A stretch of 7,657 bases of DNA, from the NCBI GenBank assembly GCA_022568115.1, contig JADFFP010000054.1, positions 1 through 7,657 of the forward strand, written 5' to 3'. A program made the position numbers and the translations under genes. Under the pieces are notes generated by a model. It saw only the letters and a list, made by a program, of their open reading frames with translations, did not search any database and was not told the DNA's origin. The stretch is from Pseudomonadota bacterium (GTDB taxonomy: Bacteria > Pseudomonadota > Alphaproteobacteria > Sphingomonadales > SMXR01). Below are positions 6,844-7,657 of this stretch, piece by piece (position 1 is the stretch's first letter; each line of letters opens with the position of its first letter).

Positions 6844-7657
6844 ATGTCTGGTTCAAAAGAAATTGCCTTCTATAATCCAAGAATGACCATTGGAGATTAT
6901 ATCTGGGAAATTTTTTCCAATATCTACTATTTCGCAAAAGATTTTCAGACCCTTTTAGCGGCTTTAATTGTCATTTTTGGTGGGCGCGCTGTTTATAGGA
7001 GAGAAATGAAGATTCACCGAGAAAAACAAAAAGAAAAAAGTAAGGCAACAGCATTATACCTTCAAAATAAGATTGAGGAAATCCTTACCTCTTTAGTTGC
7101 TTTCTCGACTCTAGCTGTAGAACAATTTAATTCCCAAAAAAAAGAAATAGGGAAGGGAGTGAATCCCCTAGAAACACTGCTTCCTATGACGGCAGGTTTT
7201 TATGATAAAGAAGATTTTTTTACCAACCGCGAAATTTTAACAGATATATATTTTCTGGAGATCGAAAAAAAATCCATTTCATTATTTTTTAGTTCTTTTG
7301 AGGAATTAAGGATAATATTAAAGGGCCCTGCTTATCCTTGGGACCTACCCTCAGGTCTTAAAAAGGGGAACTTGGGGGAGGCTGAATTTAAGTTAATTAA
7401 GCAGACCAATCTAGAAATTTATAAAATGTACCTTGCTTATATTGAATCACCATTGAAGTGGGGCATCCGGGCGGTGGAAACCCTGCACCAGGCGGAGGCT
7501 GCCTCGCGCTTCGCCGGTGTCCGCTCGAAGGGCAGAATCCAAGACTGGCACGCCCTCGTCGCCCAGAAGGACGAACTGGTCGCGACCATGCGCCAGCAAA
7601 AGTACGCAGACCTTCTGCCGTCGTATAACACCATCGCTTACATGGAAGGCCGGGCGC
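6844..7657 (+). CDS. Unrecognised AT-rich protein with one membrane segment, running in frame into a MerA-like segment (cut by window edge)
   Basis: The frame is open from ATG 6844 to the right edge (271 codons). I do not recognise residues 1 to about 205. They show a hydrophobic span at about 34-50 (FQTLLAALIVIFGGRAV) followed by a strongly basic, charged stretch (YRREMKIHREKQKEKSK), consistent with a single membrane anchor with its C-terminal part in the cytoplasm, then a mostly helical Leu/Glu/Lys-rich region. Base composition is far more AT-rich than the ribosomal operon (about 28% GC in 7021-7080), suggesting recent transfer. At about 7450-7465 it switches to GC-rich (about 68% in 7501-7560), and the protein resembles mercuric reductase from there. 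No Shine-Dalgarno sequence precedes 6844; Met14 (6883) is an alternative start without a better one. The gene is divergent from tRNA-Tyr. That it is coding rests on the long open frame alone. Confidence 0.6.
   Translation, partial: MSGSKEIAFYNPRMTIGDYIWEIFSNIYYFAKDFQTLLAALIVIFGGRAVYRREMKIHREKQKEKSKATALYLQNKIEEILTSLVAFSTLAVEQFNSQKKEIGKGVNPLETLLPMTAGFYDKEDFFTNREILTDIYFLEIEKKSISLFFSSFEELRIILKGPAYPWDLPSGLKKGNLGEAEFKLIKQTNLEIYKMYLAYIESPLKWGIRAVETLHQAEAASRFAGVRSKGRIQDWHALVAQKDELVATMRQQKYADLLPSYNTIAYMEGRA
7465..7657 (+). pseudogene. merA: Internal fragment resembling mercuric reductase, lacking its 5' part
   Basis: From residue 208 of the open frame the protein reads IRAVETLHQAEAASRFAGVR, then DWHALVAQKDELVATMRQQK and YADLLPSYNTIAYMEGRA. 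From memory of the family, this matches the MerA region just after the redox-active GGTCVNVGCVPSK motif, where CVPSKxLIRA is followed by a DW..L.AQKD.LV..LRQ.KY helix and then an EG.A strand. MerA is a cytoplasmic flavoprotein that reduces Hg(II) to Hg(0). Here the FAD-binding GxGxxG, both redox cysteines and any N-terminal metal-binding domain are absent; the upstream sequence is unrelated and AT-rich. The rest of the gene would lie beyond the right edge. Related pyridine-nucleotide disulfide oxidoreductases are an alternative. A recombination scar or assembly chimera is likely. Confidence 0.6.

Noticed and set aside
7437..7634. Minus-strand 65-codon frame at the right edge
   Set aside because: It is antisense to the MerA-like segment and has no recognisable features.

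Overview
The window looks like chromosomal DNA of an alphaproteobacterium, mostly GC-rich. The wording of S3, L2, L3 and EF-Tu, including an L3 carrying a long Ala/Pro/Glu/Lys tail, fits that class. No closer placement is justified from this sequence alone.

Positions 1-5887 (minus strand) hold the head of the S10 ribosomal-protein operon behind an EF-Tu gene. In transcription order these are tuf, rpsJ (S10), rplC (L3), rplD (L4), rplW (L23), rplB (L2), rpsS (S19), rplV (L22), rpsC (S3) and the first 82 codons of rplP (L16), which runs off the left edge. The genes are tightly packed: gaps are 4-40 nt, with two stop/start overlaps (rplD-rplW, rplV-rpsC). All products belong to translation, so co-transcription makes sense.

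Positions 5888-6701 (minus strand) form the leader of tuf and hold tRNA-Tyr(GUA), then tRNA-Gly(UCC). The order tRNA-Tyr, tRNA-Gly, tuf, rpsJ joins a tufB-type upstream region to a tufA-type downstream region. This hybrid order is known from Rickettsia. Each tRNA is followed, exactly at its encoded CCA, by a copy of a 115-bp structured repeat; the two copies differ at 3 positions. The copy after tRNA-Gly leads directly into a small GIY-YIG endonuclease gene that is interrupted by one in-frame TAG. Repeat plus endonuclease is the best candidate here for an undescribed mobile unit.

Positions 6702-6843 are a short divergent intergenic region with a plausible promoter on each strand and two inverted repeats. 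From 6844 to the right edge a plus-strand frame stays open. It encodes an unrecognised, AT-rich protein with one predicted membrane segment. At about 7450-7465 composition switches abruptly to GC-rich, and the same frame continues into what reads as an internal piece of mercuric reductase (MerA) lacking its active-site segment. This is either a real recombination junction or an assembly chimera.
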